The translations under genes were made by a program, and so were the position numbers. Positions 1-9,130 of a stretch of DNA of 64,000 nucleotides are shown piece by piece. Numbering within the stretch: position 1 is the first letter of the stretch; every line of letters begins with the position of its first letter. The stretch comes from CAMTUH01 sp947084935 (GTDB lineage: Bacteria > Pseudomonadota > Gammaproteobacteria > Coxiellales > Coxiellaceae): contig CAMTUH010000011.1 of assembly GCA_947084935.1 (NCBI GenBank), positions 1-64,000 on the forward strand, written 5' to 3'. The notes under the pieces are model-generated. The model was not told the origin of the DNA. It was given only the letters and a program-made list of their open reading frames with translations, and ran no database searches.

Positions 1-363
<363 letters not shown>

Positions 364-371
364 AATAAACG

Positions 372-440
372 ATTTGCCAATAAAGGCAAATTTTGGCTCG
401 ACACACAAAACGCTGCAGTTTTGCAGGCTTTCTGTGTCGA
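372..440 (-). other. rRNA leader hairpins just upstream of 16S
   Basis: Two inverted repeats sit in the rrn leader. ATTTGCC (372-378) pairs with GGCAAAT (385-391) across a 6-nt loop. TCGACACA (398-405) pairs with TGTGTCGA (433-440). Leader stems next to 16S usually guide rRNA folding or RNase III processing. That role is inferred here, because the matching sequence downstream of 16S is outside the window. Confidence 0.5.
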
Positions 441-504
441 ATGATTTTCTGTGATCGATCATTTCGAACAGCGCCCACACGAACTGCTTTCGCATTGCTG
501 CAAC

Positions 505-517
505 TTGTTAAAGAGCA
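505..517 (-). promoter_or_regulatory. boxA antitermination element of the rrn leader
   Basis: The minus strand reads TGCTCTTTAACAA, which matches the classical rrn boxA bound by NusB/NusE to stop Rho from terminating the untranslated rRNA transcript. It lies between the proposed promoter and the 16S start, as expected. Confidence 0.85.
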
Positions 518-539
518 AATCCAATCAAGGAGGAGGGCT

Positions 540-567
540 ATTTTACGCACCTCTGAGACGATGTCAA
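540..567 (-). promoter_or_regulatory. rrn promoter (sigma-70 type)
   Basis: On the minus strand a perfect -35 TTGACA (567-562) is followed by a 16-bp spacer and a -10 TAAAAT (545-540). The bases just after the -10 are GC-rich (AGCCCTCC), the discriminator type linked to stringent control by ppGpp/DksA. An AT-rich UP-like stretch lies upstream of the -35. Start of transcription is expected near 533, ahead of boxA. The remaining interval to tyrS (about 568-786) shows no gene. Confidence 0.75.
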
Positions 568-786
568 CGCTAATGACGAACTAATTTTAATAGCTCTATT
601 CCATTAGCAGTTGAGTGACGTCGTCGATCCTTGATGACCCCGAAACGAAGCAAAACTCCATCTCGTTGGGTGGGAGATAGTAACACCGGATTATGGTAGC
701 TGACAATAGGGTTTTGACGAAATAGTCTATCTAAATATTATAGTATAAATAATGAACGACCGTTGGGCTTCGAAGCTCAGACCAAC

Positions 787-1986
787 CTACGTTAACTTTA
801 CTCGCGCAAAGCGGCGTTTTCCGACTTGGTAGAGATGGCTCTCTCCCGTCGGGATTGATCGTTTAGCGTCTTCAACGCGCTCACCGTCCATTTTAACGGC
901 GCCTTGTTTAATCATCCGCAATGCCTCGGAGGTGCTCGCCACCAAACCGGCGCGTTGTAAAATATACCCGATGCCTAATTCACCTTTTTCCGCCGACAAG
1001 ACGATCTCTTCTAAATCCGTCGGCAACTCGCCATGTTTAAACCGATCCACAAAATGCTGGTGCGCCGTTTTTGCTGCGGATTTTCCGTGAAAACGCTCAA
1101 CGATTTCCTCGCCCAGCATCACTTTCACGTCCCGCGGATTCTTTCCTTCGGTGACTTCTCGGCGTAATTGATTAATTTCATTCATCGAGCGAAAACTTAC
1201 TAATTCAAAATACCGCCACATTAATTCATCGGAAATCGACATAATTTTTCCAAACATATCGTCCGGCGCATCGGTAATTCCAATATAATTATTCAGCGAT
1301 TTTGACATCTTCTGCACGCCGTCCAGCCCTTCCAACAACGGCGTCGTGATAATGCACTGGGGCCGCTGTCCGAAATGTTTTTGCAGCTCGCGCCCCACCA
1401 ATAAATTAAATTTTTGATCGGTGCCGCCAAGCTCAACATCAGAATGCAACGCCACCGAATCGTAACCCTGCAGCAACGGATATAAAAACTCGTGAATCGC
1501 AATCGGCTGATTGGAAGTATATCTTTTACTGAAATCATCGCGCTCGAGCATGCGCGCAACAGTGTGCGTAGCGGCCAACCGCACCAAGTCATCGGCTTTT
1601 AAAGCGTTCATCCACTCAGAATTAAACGTCACCTGCGTTTTCTCGGGATCCAGAATCTTAAACGCCTGAGCCTCATAGGTTTTGGTATTTTCCATGATCG
1701 CTTCGCGCGTTAATGGTTGTCGCGTGACGTTTTTTCCCGTAGGGTCGCCAATCATCGCGGTAAAATCGCCGATTAAAAAAATAACGGCGTGACCCAATTC
1801 CTGAAATTGCCGCAATTTATTCAGAACCACCGTGTGGCCTAAATGAATATCCGGCGCGGTGGGATCAAATCCTAATTTCACGCGAAGGGGTTTTTTTTCG
1901 CTCAAACGCAAAAGCAATTCGTCTTCGACAATAATTTCAACCGCGCCGCGTTTAATCTCTTCGAGCGCCTGCTTTGCCGTTATCAT
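787..1986 (-). CDS. tyrS: Tyrosyl-tRNA synthetase
   Basis: This class I aminoacyl-tRNA synthetase charges tRNA-Tyr in the cytoplasm. The 399-residue product has the usual TyrRS order: a Rossmann catalytic domain with the HIGH-type motif HLGH (about residues 48-51), the KMSKS loop (about 228-232), and a C-terminal S4 RNA-binding domain (about 335-399). The start MITAKQALEEIKRG fits the family and the length is normal for the TyrZ-like subgroup. The gene is divergent from the M23 peptidase and its 3' end faces the rrn promoter, so rrn transcription runs in the same direction away from it. Confidence 0.95.
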   Translation of the reverse strand: MITAKQALEEIKRGAVEIIVEDELLLRLSEKKPLRVKLGFDPTAPDIHLGHTVVLNKLRQFQELGHAVIFLIGDFTAMIGDPTGKNVTRQPLTREAIMENTKTYEAQAFKILDPEKTQVTFNSEWMNALKADDLVRLAATHTVARMLERDDFSKRYTSNQPIAIHEFLYPLLQGYDSVALHSDVELGGTDQKFNLLVGRELQKHFGQRPQCIITTPLLEGLDGVQKMSKSLNNYIGITDAPDDMFGKIMSISDELMWRYFELVSFRSMNEINQLRREVTEGKNPRDVKVMLGEEIVERFHGKSAAKTAHQHFVDRFKHGELPTDLEEIVLSAEKGELGIGYILQRAGLVASTSEALRMIKQGAVKMDGERVEDAKRSIPTGESHLYQVGKRRFARVKLT

Positions 1987-2108
1987 TTGAACACTCGCGT
2001 TTTAATATTTGTATAAAAAATTATCAATTTAAGAAAAAATTTTTCCGGTCTGATATGTTACGTGGTATTATTGGCAATTGGAACCAGTCGCTTTGCATAA
2101 GGACATTC

Positions 2109-3398
2109 ATGCGGACAGGGAAAACTGGCTGGAAGAAACCGACAACAGTGATCGTTATCGTTATGTCTATTGCATTTGCGACATTGAGTGTTCTCCTTTA
2201 CGGACACGCATCCGCAACCCCACAACAACCCGTTCCCACTCCAATACGTCAGCTCGCTGCCGTAACCACAAATAATACCACGCTTGCATCGGGACCGTGG
2301 CAATCGGTGACCGTAAAACGCGGTGATACCTTAGCCAGCATTTTTTCTCGCTTAAAAATTAGCCAGAGTGAATTGCTTGCCCTCGCTAAGCAACATAAAG
2401 AAATCACGTCCTTACGCCCCGGTGATGTATTGTATTTCCACGTAAAACCGCCGCATGAGTTAACGGCGATGAAGTTTCCACGGGATAAAGCAAGCACCCT
2501 CCTTCTCACACGAAACGGTTCCGGTTTTGTGGGCACCGTGGTGAAAAAACCAACGACCACCGCACTTTCCTACAAATCAACCGTGATACACGCCTCTTTA
2601 GCCCGAGCCGCTAAAGCAGCAGGATTTAGCCCGCAAATGGTACATCAGTTGCAAACGATTTTCGGCGGAACGGTTAATTTTGCACGCGACATTCATTCCG
2701 GTGACCGAGTGGCGTTTCTTTATCAAGAGTATTACGTCAACGGAAAAAAATACCGCACGGGCGACATTGTGGCGGCGGAGATGACTCACCTTGGCCACAC
2801 GTATCATGCCGTTCGCTTCACTTATCCTGTTCAGCACACCGGCTATTACACACCTACCGGACAAGGCGTCGAAGCCCGTTATTTGCTCACGCCATTGCAT
2901 TATAAACGCATCAGCAGCTATTTTAATTTACACCGCTTAGACCCCATTCTTCACAGAGTCCATCCGCACTTGGGAATTGATTATGCCGCTCAGGAAGGCA
3001 CGCCCATTAAATCCATTGGCGAAGGCCGCATTGTTTTTATGGGTCGCGAAGGCGGTTACGGTAAAACCCTGCGCATTCGTTACAGCAGGCACGACGTCGC
3101 GCTCTACGGACACCTATGGCGTTTTGCAAAAAACGTTCACCTGCATCAATACGTGCATAAAGGTGAAGTGATCGGTTACGTCGGTGAAACGGGTTGGGCC
3201 ACGGGGCCGCATTTACATTTTGGATTTTACATCGACGGCAAACCGCGCAATTGGCTCACTCTAAAATTACCCAAAGAACAATCCGTCCCACGCAGCTATA
3301 AAAAACAGTTTTTTGCAGATGCAAAACGTTTACTCGATGAGTTACACCTCTATCAAGAAACTCAGCTAGCAATGAACAATACGAAATGTGAACAATAA
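2109..3398 (+). CDS. mepM: M23 (LytM-type) peptidoglycan DD-endopeptidase, MepM-like
   Basis: Predicted periplasmic, membrane-anchored zinc endopeptidase that cuts peptide crosslinks in peptidoglycan. The 429-residue product has an N-terminal signal/TM segment (about residues 12-33), a LysM-like domain starting at VKRGDTLASIF (about 60-110), a middle OapA/Csd3-like domain, and a C-terminal M23 domain with zinc motifs HxxxD (HLGIDYAA) and HLHF. I chose ATG 2109 because AAGGA precedes it at good spacing and a signal peptide follows at once; the frame stays open upstream to 1974. It overlaps anmK by 11 bp, suggesting cotranscription. Confidence 0.88.
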   Translation: MRTGKTGWKKPTTVIVIVMSIAFATLSVLLYGHASATPQQPVPTPIRQLAAVTTNNTTLASGPWQSVTVKRGDTLASIFSRLKISQSELLALAKQHKEITSLRPGDVLYFHVKPPHELTAMKFPRDKASTLLLTRNGSGFVGTVVKKPTTTALSYKSTVIHASLARAAKAAGFSPQMVHQLQTIFGGTVNFARDIHSGDRVAFLYQEYYVNGKKYRTGDIVAAEMTHLGHTYHAVRFTYPVQHTGYYTPTGQGVEARYLLTPLHYKRISSYFNLHRLDPILHRVHPHLGIDYAAQEGTPIKSIGEGRIVFMGREGGYGKTLRIRYSRHDVALYGHLWRFAKNVHLHQYVHKGEVIGYVGETGWATGPHLHFGFYIDGKPRNWLTLKLPKEQSVPRSYKKQFFADAKRLLDELHLYQETQLAMNNTKCEQ

Positions 3399-4512
3399 TC
3401 TTTACATCGGCCTCATGTCCGGTACCAGCCTGGACGCCATCGATGCTGTACTCGTGGATTTTGGAATGGTGCCGCTGAAAATAATCGCCACGCATTCGGA
3501 ACCAATCCCCGATCACCTGAAACAAATTCTAATAAAATTATGCGATCCTCAGTGTGAATCCATAACACAAATGGGTGAAGCCGATGTTGCGCTAGGGCGC
3601 TTATTCGCAAAAAGCGTTCAAGAGCTACTGAAAAAATCTTCTTTTCCTGCAAAAAACATTCGAGCCATCGGCAGTCACGGACAAACCATTCGTCACGCAC
3701 CCGATACGAAAACTCCTTTTACTCTACAAATCGGTGATCCCAACACGATTGCTGCAGAAACGGGAATCACCACAGTCGCGGACTTCCGTCGACGCGACAT
3801 GGCTTTGGGCGGCCAAGCAGCACCGCTCGCACCAGCCTTTCACAATTTTTTACTGCGAGACGACCGTGAACACCGATGGATTGTAAACATTGGCGGAATT
3901 GCAAACGTGACGTATCTTTCCGCACGGAAAAATCAACCCGTCATCGGTTTTGATACCGGTCCCGGAAACACTCTGTTAGACACCTGGTGTTCTCGGCATC
4001 TGAAAAAAGCCTATGATCACGGCGGAAAATGGGCGGCCCGTGGCACATCTAATTCCAAATTATTAGAAATGCTGCTCGAAGATCCTTATTTTCAGCGCAA
4101 ACCGCCGAAAAGTACCGGACGCGAATATTTCAACCTCTACTGGCTGGATGAAAAATTAAAACGATTGAAATTAAAAATTCCCGAGCAAGACGTTCAATCA
4201 ACATTGCTCGATTTAACTGCGCACAGTATTGCACACTCCATCAAAAATTTTTCGGTACCGGCCGGCAGCATTTGGCTGTGCGGCGGTGGCACACACAACG
4301 CCGAATTGGTAAAACGATTGAAAGAGCGGTGTAACCCTTTCCGAGTAACGACTACCGAAGAAGTAGGCGTTCACCCCGATTGGGTAGAAGCCGTGTGCTT
4401 TGCGTGGCTTGCGAAACAAACCCTCGAAAATAAACCAGGCAATTTACCCAGCGTCACCGGCGCCAAAAAAGCGAGCGTTTTGGGGGCTATTTATCCACAC
4501 TGCAACACATGA
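3388..4512 (+). CDS. anmK: Anhydro-N-acetylmuramic acid kinase
   Basis: AnmK phosphorylates and opens 1,6-anhydro-MurNAc released from recycled peptidoglycan, giving MurNAc-6-P. The 374-residue product has the family signature GLMSGTSLDAIDAVL at the N-terminus, GSHGQTIRH, the phosphate-binding VNIGGIANVTYL, FDTGPGN, and CGGGTHN near the C-terminus. It starts with GTG inside the 3' end of the M23 peptidase gene. Its 3' end overlaps the convergent DUF1460 gene by 22 bp. Pairing with an endopeptidase fits a wall-turnover role. Confidence 0.95.
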   Translation: MNNNLYIGLMSGTSLDAIDAVLVDFGMVPLKIIATHSEPIPDHLKQILIKLCDPQCESITQMGEADVALGRLFAKSVQELLKKSSFPAKNIRAIGSHGQTIRHAPDTKTPFTLQIGDPNTIAAETGITTVADFRRRDMALGGQAAPLAPAFHNFLLRDDREHRWIVNIGGIANVTYLSARKNQPVIGFDTGPGNTLLDTWCSRHLKKAYDHGGKWAARGTSNSKLLEMLLEDPYFQRKPPKSTGREYFNLYWLDEKLKRLKLKIPEQDVQSTLLDLTAHSIAHSIKNFSVPAGSIWLCGGGTHNAELVKRLKERCNPFRVTTTEEVGVHPDWVEAVCFAWLAKQTLENKPGNLPSVTGAKKASVLGAIYPHCNT

Positions 4513-5399
4513 ATCCCCCTCACCGTCGGACTGGGCAGGCACTCTTGTCTCAGATAATCCACCAACGGAACATCAACCACCCGTTTCGCCGACAACGACG
4601 CGTGTCGAAAAATTAACTCTCCATCGAATCGAAACACAAAACCGACGTGCGAGATATTTAAATTCGTGCCAATTTTCTCGCGCAAGTTCCAATTTGGACG
4701 AACGATCTCAATCACGGATCCGTGTGGAATCTGCGCAAAAATTCTGAGCATTGGTTTATCTTGTTCAAACAATTGATCCAACGGCAAATACGCTACTTTA
4801 CCTACTTCCGATTTTACAATTTGTGACAACGCTTGAAGTCGCTGCAATCGGCTTAAAGCGTCTTCTTCAGAAATCGGTTTCAACAATTTAATATCGCTCA
4901 ACGTTCGATGCCGAAACCAATTCGGCCGATCGATCAGTGCCTCAGCCATCACGGCAATCGATCTCCCGGATGCATTGAAAATTTGCGCCGTGACGTCGCG
5001 CACCAAACCCCACTTCGTGTTTTGCACGTTCCAGTCGACACTCATAAAATGAAATCGTTTTTCGTATCGCGGGTCAGAATCATAATAATTAATCTTCAAA
5101 ATATGTCGATTAAATTCATCCTTATTTTTTGAGATCGCCACAGCCAGAACGGTATTCACAAAGGTCACGCAATCAAAAGAGTCGGTTCGAAAACGAGGGT
5201 TTTCATCGAATTCAGCAGCCGGCCCTTCACCCAACGCTCCATTGAGATAAGGTTTTCCTAAGAAATGGCCGCTGATAAATGTCATTTTGTCGACGAAGAG
5301 TACCGAAGCTTGGGTTAACCCATCTTGATATATCGAATCAATCACTGCATCATAGTCAGCCTGACGGTACGGAGAAATAAGCGTTGTTTTTTCATTCAT
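4491..5399 (-). CDS. DUF1460-family protein (N-acetylmuramoyl-L-alanine amidase-like)
   Basis: The 302-residue product resembles DUF1460, an NlpC/P60-like papain-fold family. A candidate nucleophile Cys77 lies in TDSFDCVTFVNTVLA, and a His occurs in the later ISHVGFVFRF stretch. Family members are implicated in cleaving peptidoglycan peptides. No signal peptide is evident from the chosen start MNEKTTLISPYRQADYD (5399); an upstream start at 5429 is possible but would overlap the divergent gene. The gene is tail-to-tail with anmK, so both may act in muropeptide recycling (inference). Confidence 0.7.
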   Translation of the reverse strand: MNEKTTLISPYRQADYDAVIDSIYQDGLTQASVLFVDKMTFISGHFLGKPYLNGALGEGPAAEFDENPRFRTDSFDCVTFVNTVLAVAISKNKDEFNRHILKINYYDSDPRYEKRFHFMSVDWNVQNTKWGLVRDVTAQIFNASGRSIAVMAEALIDRPNWFRHRTLSDIKLLKPISEEDALSRLQRLQALSQIVKSEVGKVAYLPLDQLFEQDKPMLRIFAQIPHGSVIEIVRPNWNLREKIGTNLNISHVGFVFRFDGELIFRHASLSAKRVVDVPLVDYLRQECLPSPTVRGIHVLQCG

Positions 5400-5429
5400 G
5401 ATATAACCCTGAATCCCATTATAGAACAA

Positions 5430-6770
5430 ATGCGTAACGAAAAAAATCCAAATACAATCACCGCATCACTACAAAAGATCATTGAACCCTCTCTCATTGT
5501 GGTTGGCGTCGTACCGCTTTATTTAATCGGATACGATGCCGCAAAAGATTTGCTTGATAATGAGGTACTTTCCGTGATCAATGGCATCATCTGTGCCGGC
5601 ATCACCTTTCCCTTCTCTTTTCAACTGCTGCAACGGGAAAAAGAATCGCTCCCCGCGCAATGGAAAATCGCCGATAACACCGGAAAAGCTTTTATCATTT
5701 TATCGAGCGTTATTGCCTTAACAACAGCAGGTATTGCCAATTGTTATTACATGACGGGAAATACGGGATTTAAAATCATCGCGTTGTTGATGCCCGCCAT
5801 CGCCGCTCGCGCCATTGTGAGTGATTGGCTATTGCGCGCCAACTTAGCGATAACCGCTTTACTCACCCAACAGTATAAGCAGAGCTACCAGACCTTTCGG
5901 CTACTTGACGTGTTTTCGAATAATTTGAAATTTAATAGCCACTGCAAAGAAAGCGTCAATACCAGCTATGGAAATGAAATCCAAAGCGCTGCAATACATG
6001 TAATCAATGAAAGTAAAAATCGTACACTTTCCCAGAACACAAAAACATCTTTGAAAGAACTGATTAAAGACGGACATCTCATCAACACCGAGTTCGGCGG
6101 ATGGTTATTTCTCAAAAATGCGTTGATTTTCTTTCTGGGTTCCCTTGCGGGCTATTCCATGTATTCTCGCCTGGGGCCCGAAGCCGGCGCTTGTGTTTAT
6201 GGTTCGCTATTGCAAAATGATTTCTCAGATTCAAAAATTTCATGTCCCATCACAGATACCTCTTTAGAAAGCATTGGTCACATACTGGGTTACGCTACCG
6301 CAGTATTGCAAACGGGCATCGTGATTTTCCCGATGATGAAGTTATTTGACATTATTCGCGCTTCTTCAAACAATTCTTATTCATGTAACAGCTGGATGAT
6401 TTATTTTGCTTCCTTACTCCTCGGCATCTGCCGTGCCTCCATTTCCGTGTTCATCGAAGAACAAAACAATCAGGGTCAAGAGTCTCTCGGTTCCGAAATT
6501 TTCGTCGCAGTCGTTTTTTTCTTTTATAATTTTTTCAGCATGGCCCACCTTGGCCCACCCACCTTCAAAACCATTGGAAAAACTATTGCTCAGGCGGGCC
6601 AAGGGTTGTGGCATTGGTTTCACGGTGTTGAGGAAAGCAAGAAAAAGCCTTTACTGCCGGAAAATGAAAACGATATTTCCGTTGAAGCTACTTTACAGGC
6701 TTGCCAAGCTTTGCAAAATCAATTTCTCTTTCATCCATTCGAAACAGCGACTGAATATTGTTCCCTTTAG
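5430..6770 (+). CDS. Unknown multi-pass membrane protein (about 8 TM segments)
   Basis: I do not recognise this family. The 446-residue product starts MRNEKNPNTITAS at ATG 5430, only 30 bp from the divergent DUF1460 start. It has about eight hydrophobic segments: two near residues 20-65, then about 87-107, 120-140, 225-247, 285-310, 325-345 and 355-375. A polar loop of roughly 80 residues lies in the middle, and a cytoplasmic-looking tail begins near KKKPLLPENEND. An upstream in-frame start at 5325 would put it wholly inside the divergent gene. Lineage-specific membrane proteins of this kind are sometimes secreted effectors in Legionellales, but nothing here proves that. Confidence 0.6.
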   Translation: MRNEKNPNTITASLQKIIEPSLIVVGVVPLYLIGYDAAKDLLDNEVLSVINGIICAGITFPFSFQLLQREKESLPAQWKIADNTGKAFIILSSVIALTTAGIANCYYMTGNTGFKIIALLMPAIAARAIVSDWLLRANLAITALLTQQYKQSYQTFRLLDVFSNNLKFNSHCKESVNTSYGNEIQSAAIHVINESKNRTLSQNTKTSLKELIKDGHLINTEFGGWLFLKNALIFFLGSLAGYSMYSRLGPEAGACVYGSLLQNDFSDSKISCPITDTSLESIGHILGYATAVLQTGIVIFPMMKLFDIIRASSNNSYSCNSWMIYFASLLLGICRASISVFIEEQNNQGQESLGSEIFVAVVFFFYNFFSMAHLGPPTFKTIGKTIAQAGQGLWHWFHGVEESKKKPLLPENENDISVEATLQACQALQNQFLFHPFETATEYCSL

Positions 6771-6809
6771 TCCAGAAGTGAAAGTTCGCATCTTGAAGTG
6801 TAATGGGAA

Positions 6810-6815
6810 TATAAT
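6810..6815 (+). promoter_or_regulatory. -10 element placed for a leaderless ABC-transporter mRNA
   Basis: A perfect TATAAT ends 8 nt before the ATG at 6824, so a transcript starting at the normal distance would begin at or next to the start codon. No Shine-Dalgarno sequence is visible in front of that ATG. The best -35 candidate is weak (TTCGCA with a 19-bp spacer). Confidence 0.45.
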
Positions 6816-6823
6816 GCCCCTCT

Positions 6824-7582
6824 ATGATCAAACTCACTCGCCTTACAAAGACGTACCGCTACAATCGCATTATTGCCGTCAATAACGTGTCTTTTACCGT
6901 CGAAGACAGCGAAATCCTAGTGTTGCTCGGCTCATCGGGCAGCGGGAAAACCACGCTGTTGAAAATGATCAATCGACTGATTGAAGCTTCCAACGGAACG
7001 ATCGAAATCGACGGAAAAAATATTCACGATTATAAATTAACCGCATTGCGCCGCTCGATCGGCTACGTTTTCCAACAAATCGGCTTGTTCCCGCACATGA
7101 CGGTCGAAAAAAACATCACGGTATTACTTAAATTACTGCGTCGACCCGAACAGGAACGTATTCAACGCGCCCACGAATTACTCGACATGGTACATTTGGA
7201 TCCGAAAAAATTTGCCGATCGATACCCGGATGAATTATCGGGCGGGCAACAACAGCGTGTGGGCGTCGCACGCGCCCTGGCCGCTGATCCCAAATATTTA
7301 TTGATGGATGAACCCTTCGGAGCGCTGGACGCCATTTCCCGCGCAGCTCTGCAAGAGGAAATGATTCGCTTGAATCAAGCCCTACATAAAACCATCATTT
7401 TTGTCACGCACGATATCTTTGAAGCGTTACGAATCGCCGATCGCATTGCGATCATGCACCACGGCAATCTCGAGCAAATCGGCAGAAAATCTGATATTTT
7501 GAATAACCCCGCCACCGAATTCGTTAATGAATTAATAAAACAGCACGCACAACACCTTGAGGATTTAGAAAAGTACCGATGA
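6824..7582 (+). CDS. Osmoprotectant/glycine-betaine ABC transporter ATP-binding protein (OpuCA/ProV-like)
   Basis: Cytoplasmic ATPase of a type I importer for compatible solutes. The 252-residue product has Walker A GSSGSGKTT (about residues 36-44), the Q-loop in YVFQQIGLFPHM, the ABC signature LSGGQQQRVGVARAL, Walker B YLLMDEPFGALD and the switch His in IFVTHDIFEA. It lacks the C-terminal CBS pair found in many OpuCA/ProV proteins, so gating by ionic strength may differ. Its stop overlaps the next gene's ATG (ATGA), a sign of translational coupling. The transported solute cannot be read from sequence. Confidence 0.9.
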   Translation: MIKLTRLTKTYRYNRIIAVNNVSFTVEDSEILVLLGSSGSGKTTLLKMINRLIEASNGTIEIDGKNIHDYKLTALRRSIGYVFQQIGLFPHMTVEKNITVLLKLLRRPEQERIQRAHELLDMVHLDPKKFADRYPDELSGGQQQRVGVARALAADPKYLLMDEPFGALDAISRAALQEEMIRLNQALHKTIIFVTHDIFEALRIADRIAIMHHGNLEQIGRKSDILNNPATEFVNELIKQHAQHLEDLEKYR

Positions 7583-9129
7583 TGCCGATAGGGAAATTTT
7601 TAGCAGATCACGCTTCAGTTTTTGCCGTTAAATTACTGGAACACATTTATCTCGCGGTTTCAGCGACCGTCATTGCCATTCTGATTGGCGTGCCGCTCGG
7701 AATTCTCATTCTTCGTCAAAATAAATTGAAGAGTATTATTCTAGGAATTACCGGCGTATTTCAAACGATTCCCAGTTTGGCGTTACTTGCTTTCCTCATT
7801 CCGTTTCTTGGTATCGGAATCAAACCGACCGTGGTTACGCTCACGGTTTACGCGTTATTGCCCATCACGCGAAACACGTACGCCGGCTTATGCCGCGTGC
7901 CCTCAGAAAGTATCGAAGCGGCGCGCGCTTTGGGCTTTACGCGTTGGCAGCGCTTATGGTTAATCGAATTGCCTCTCGCTCTGCCCATCATCGTCGCTGG
8001 AATTCGAACCGCTACGGCCATCACGATCGGTATAACTACCATTGCAGCTTTTATCGGTGCGGGCGGGCTCGGTGATTTCATCATCCAAGGATTATCGCTA
8101 GATAACTCGCGATTGATTTTGTTGGGCGCCATACCGGCAGCACTCTTGGCGTTGGCCCTCGATTTTATTATTGGAAATATTGAGACGTCGCTTTCCCACC
8201 GGAAACGCAGACGCCTTAAATATAAAAAAACCAAAATGGCGTTCTTATTCAGCATCCTTACAGCATTATTTTTCTTGGTTTCAAAAGTGATTATTTGGCC
8301 AGCTTCTGCGGATCGCAAAGTCTCTATTGTGATCGCGACAAAAAATTTCTCCGAGCAATTTGTTTTGGGCGATCTGTTAGCCGATATGATCGAAGCAAAG
8401 ACCCACCTGAAAGTAATCAAAAAATTTAATTTAGGAACCACCGATATCATTCAACACGCTTTACAAAGAGACGAAGTCGATCTTTACCCCGAATACACCG
8501 GGACAGCTTATCTCGTTATTCTAAAACAGAAAAAAATAATGACTTCAGAAAAAACATATCAATTTGTAAAACGTGCTTACCAGAGACAATTTCATTTGAT
8601 TTGGTTAACCCCATTCGGCTTCGACAATTCTCAAACCCTCGCCGTGCTTAAGCCTTTTGCCGAGAAAAACCACTTAACTACGATGAGTGATTTAGCAAAA
8701 ATTTCTGCTCAATTCACGGTTGCCGCTCCTGCCGAATTTCTCCTGAGACCCGACGCACTTCCCGGGCTGACTCACGCGTACGGATTCAAGTTCAAAAAAA
8801 TAATTCAAATGGAACCGGATTTAATGTATCAAGCGATTAAAAACAAGGACGTTGACGTGACTGAAGTGTTTACTACAGACGGTCGCATTTCCGCGTATCA
8901 TTTAGTTGCTTTGAAAGATAATAAGCATTTTTACCCCCCTTATTACGCTGCGCCCGTTATTCGTGAAGCAGTTTTGAATGCACACCCAGAAATCATGAAG
9001 GCTTTGATGCCATTAGCTGGGTTGATCAATGATCAAACTATGCAATCGTTGAATTATTTAGTAAGCGTTAAAAAAGAAACACCAGAAAAAGTGGCGCACG
9101 ATTTTCTTGTAGAAAAGGGTTTGCTGTGA
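7579..9129 (+). CDS. Osmoprotectant ABC transporter, fused permease plus substrate-binding domain
   Basis: One 516-residue chain joins an OpuCB/ProW-like permease (about residues 1-210; EAA-type loop SIEAARALGFTRWQRLW) to an OpuCC/ProX-like solute-binding domain (about 245-516, including ATKNFSEQFVLGDLL and LYPEYTGTAY). A further TM segment (about 221-240) would export the binding domain to the periplasmic side. Such fusions are known in OpuC/EgtU-type systems. With the ATPase gene this forms a complete two-gene importer. Glycine betaine, choline or carnitine are plausible ligands; ergothioneine-type ligands are also possible. Confidence 0.88.
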   Translation: MMPIGKFLADHASVFAVKLLEHIYLAVSATVIAILIGVPLGILILRQNKLKSIILGITGVFQTIPSLALLAFLIPFLGIGIKPTVVTLTVYALLPITRNTYAGLCRVPSESIEAARALGFTRWQRLWLIELPLALPIIVAGIRTATAITIGITTIAAFIGAGGLGDFIIQGLSLDNSRLILLGAIPAALLALALDFIIGNIETSLSHRKRRRLKYKKTKMAFLFSILTALFFLVSKVIIWPASADRKVSIVIATKNFSEQFVLGDLLADMIEAKTHLKVIKKFNLGTTDIIQHALQRDEVDLYPEYTGTAYLVILKQKKIMTSEKTYQFVKRAYQRQFHLIWLTPFGFDNSQTLAVLKPFAEKNHLTTMSDLAKISAQFTVAAPAEFLLRPDALPGLTHAYGFKFKKIIQMEPDLMYQAIKNKDVDVTEVFTTDGRISAYHLVALKDNKHFYPPYYAAPVIREAVLNAHPEIMKALMPLAGLINDQTMQSLNYLVSVKKETPEKVAHDFLVEKGLL

Positions 9130-9130
9130 T

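Noticed and set aside
750..786. Intrinsic terminator behind tyrS
   Set aside because: Only an imperfect stem around GAGCTTCGAAGCC is visible, with no proper T-run.
7848..8450. 200-codon minus-strand frame across the osmoprotectant permease
   Set aside because: It lies wholly inside a well-supported gene and shows no family features.
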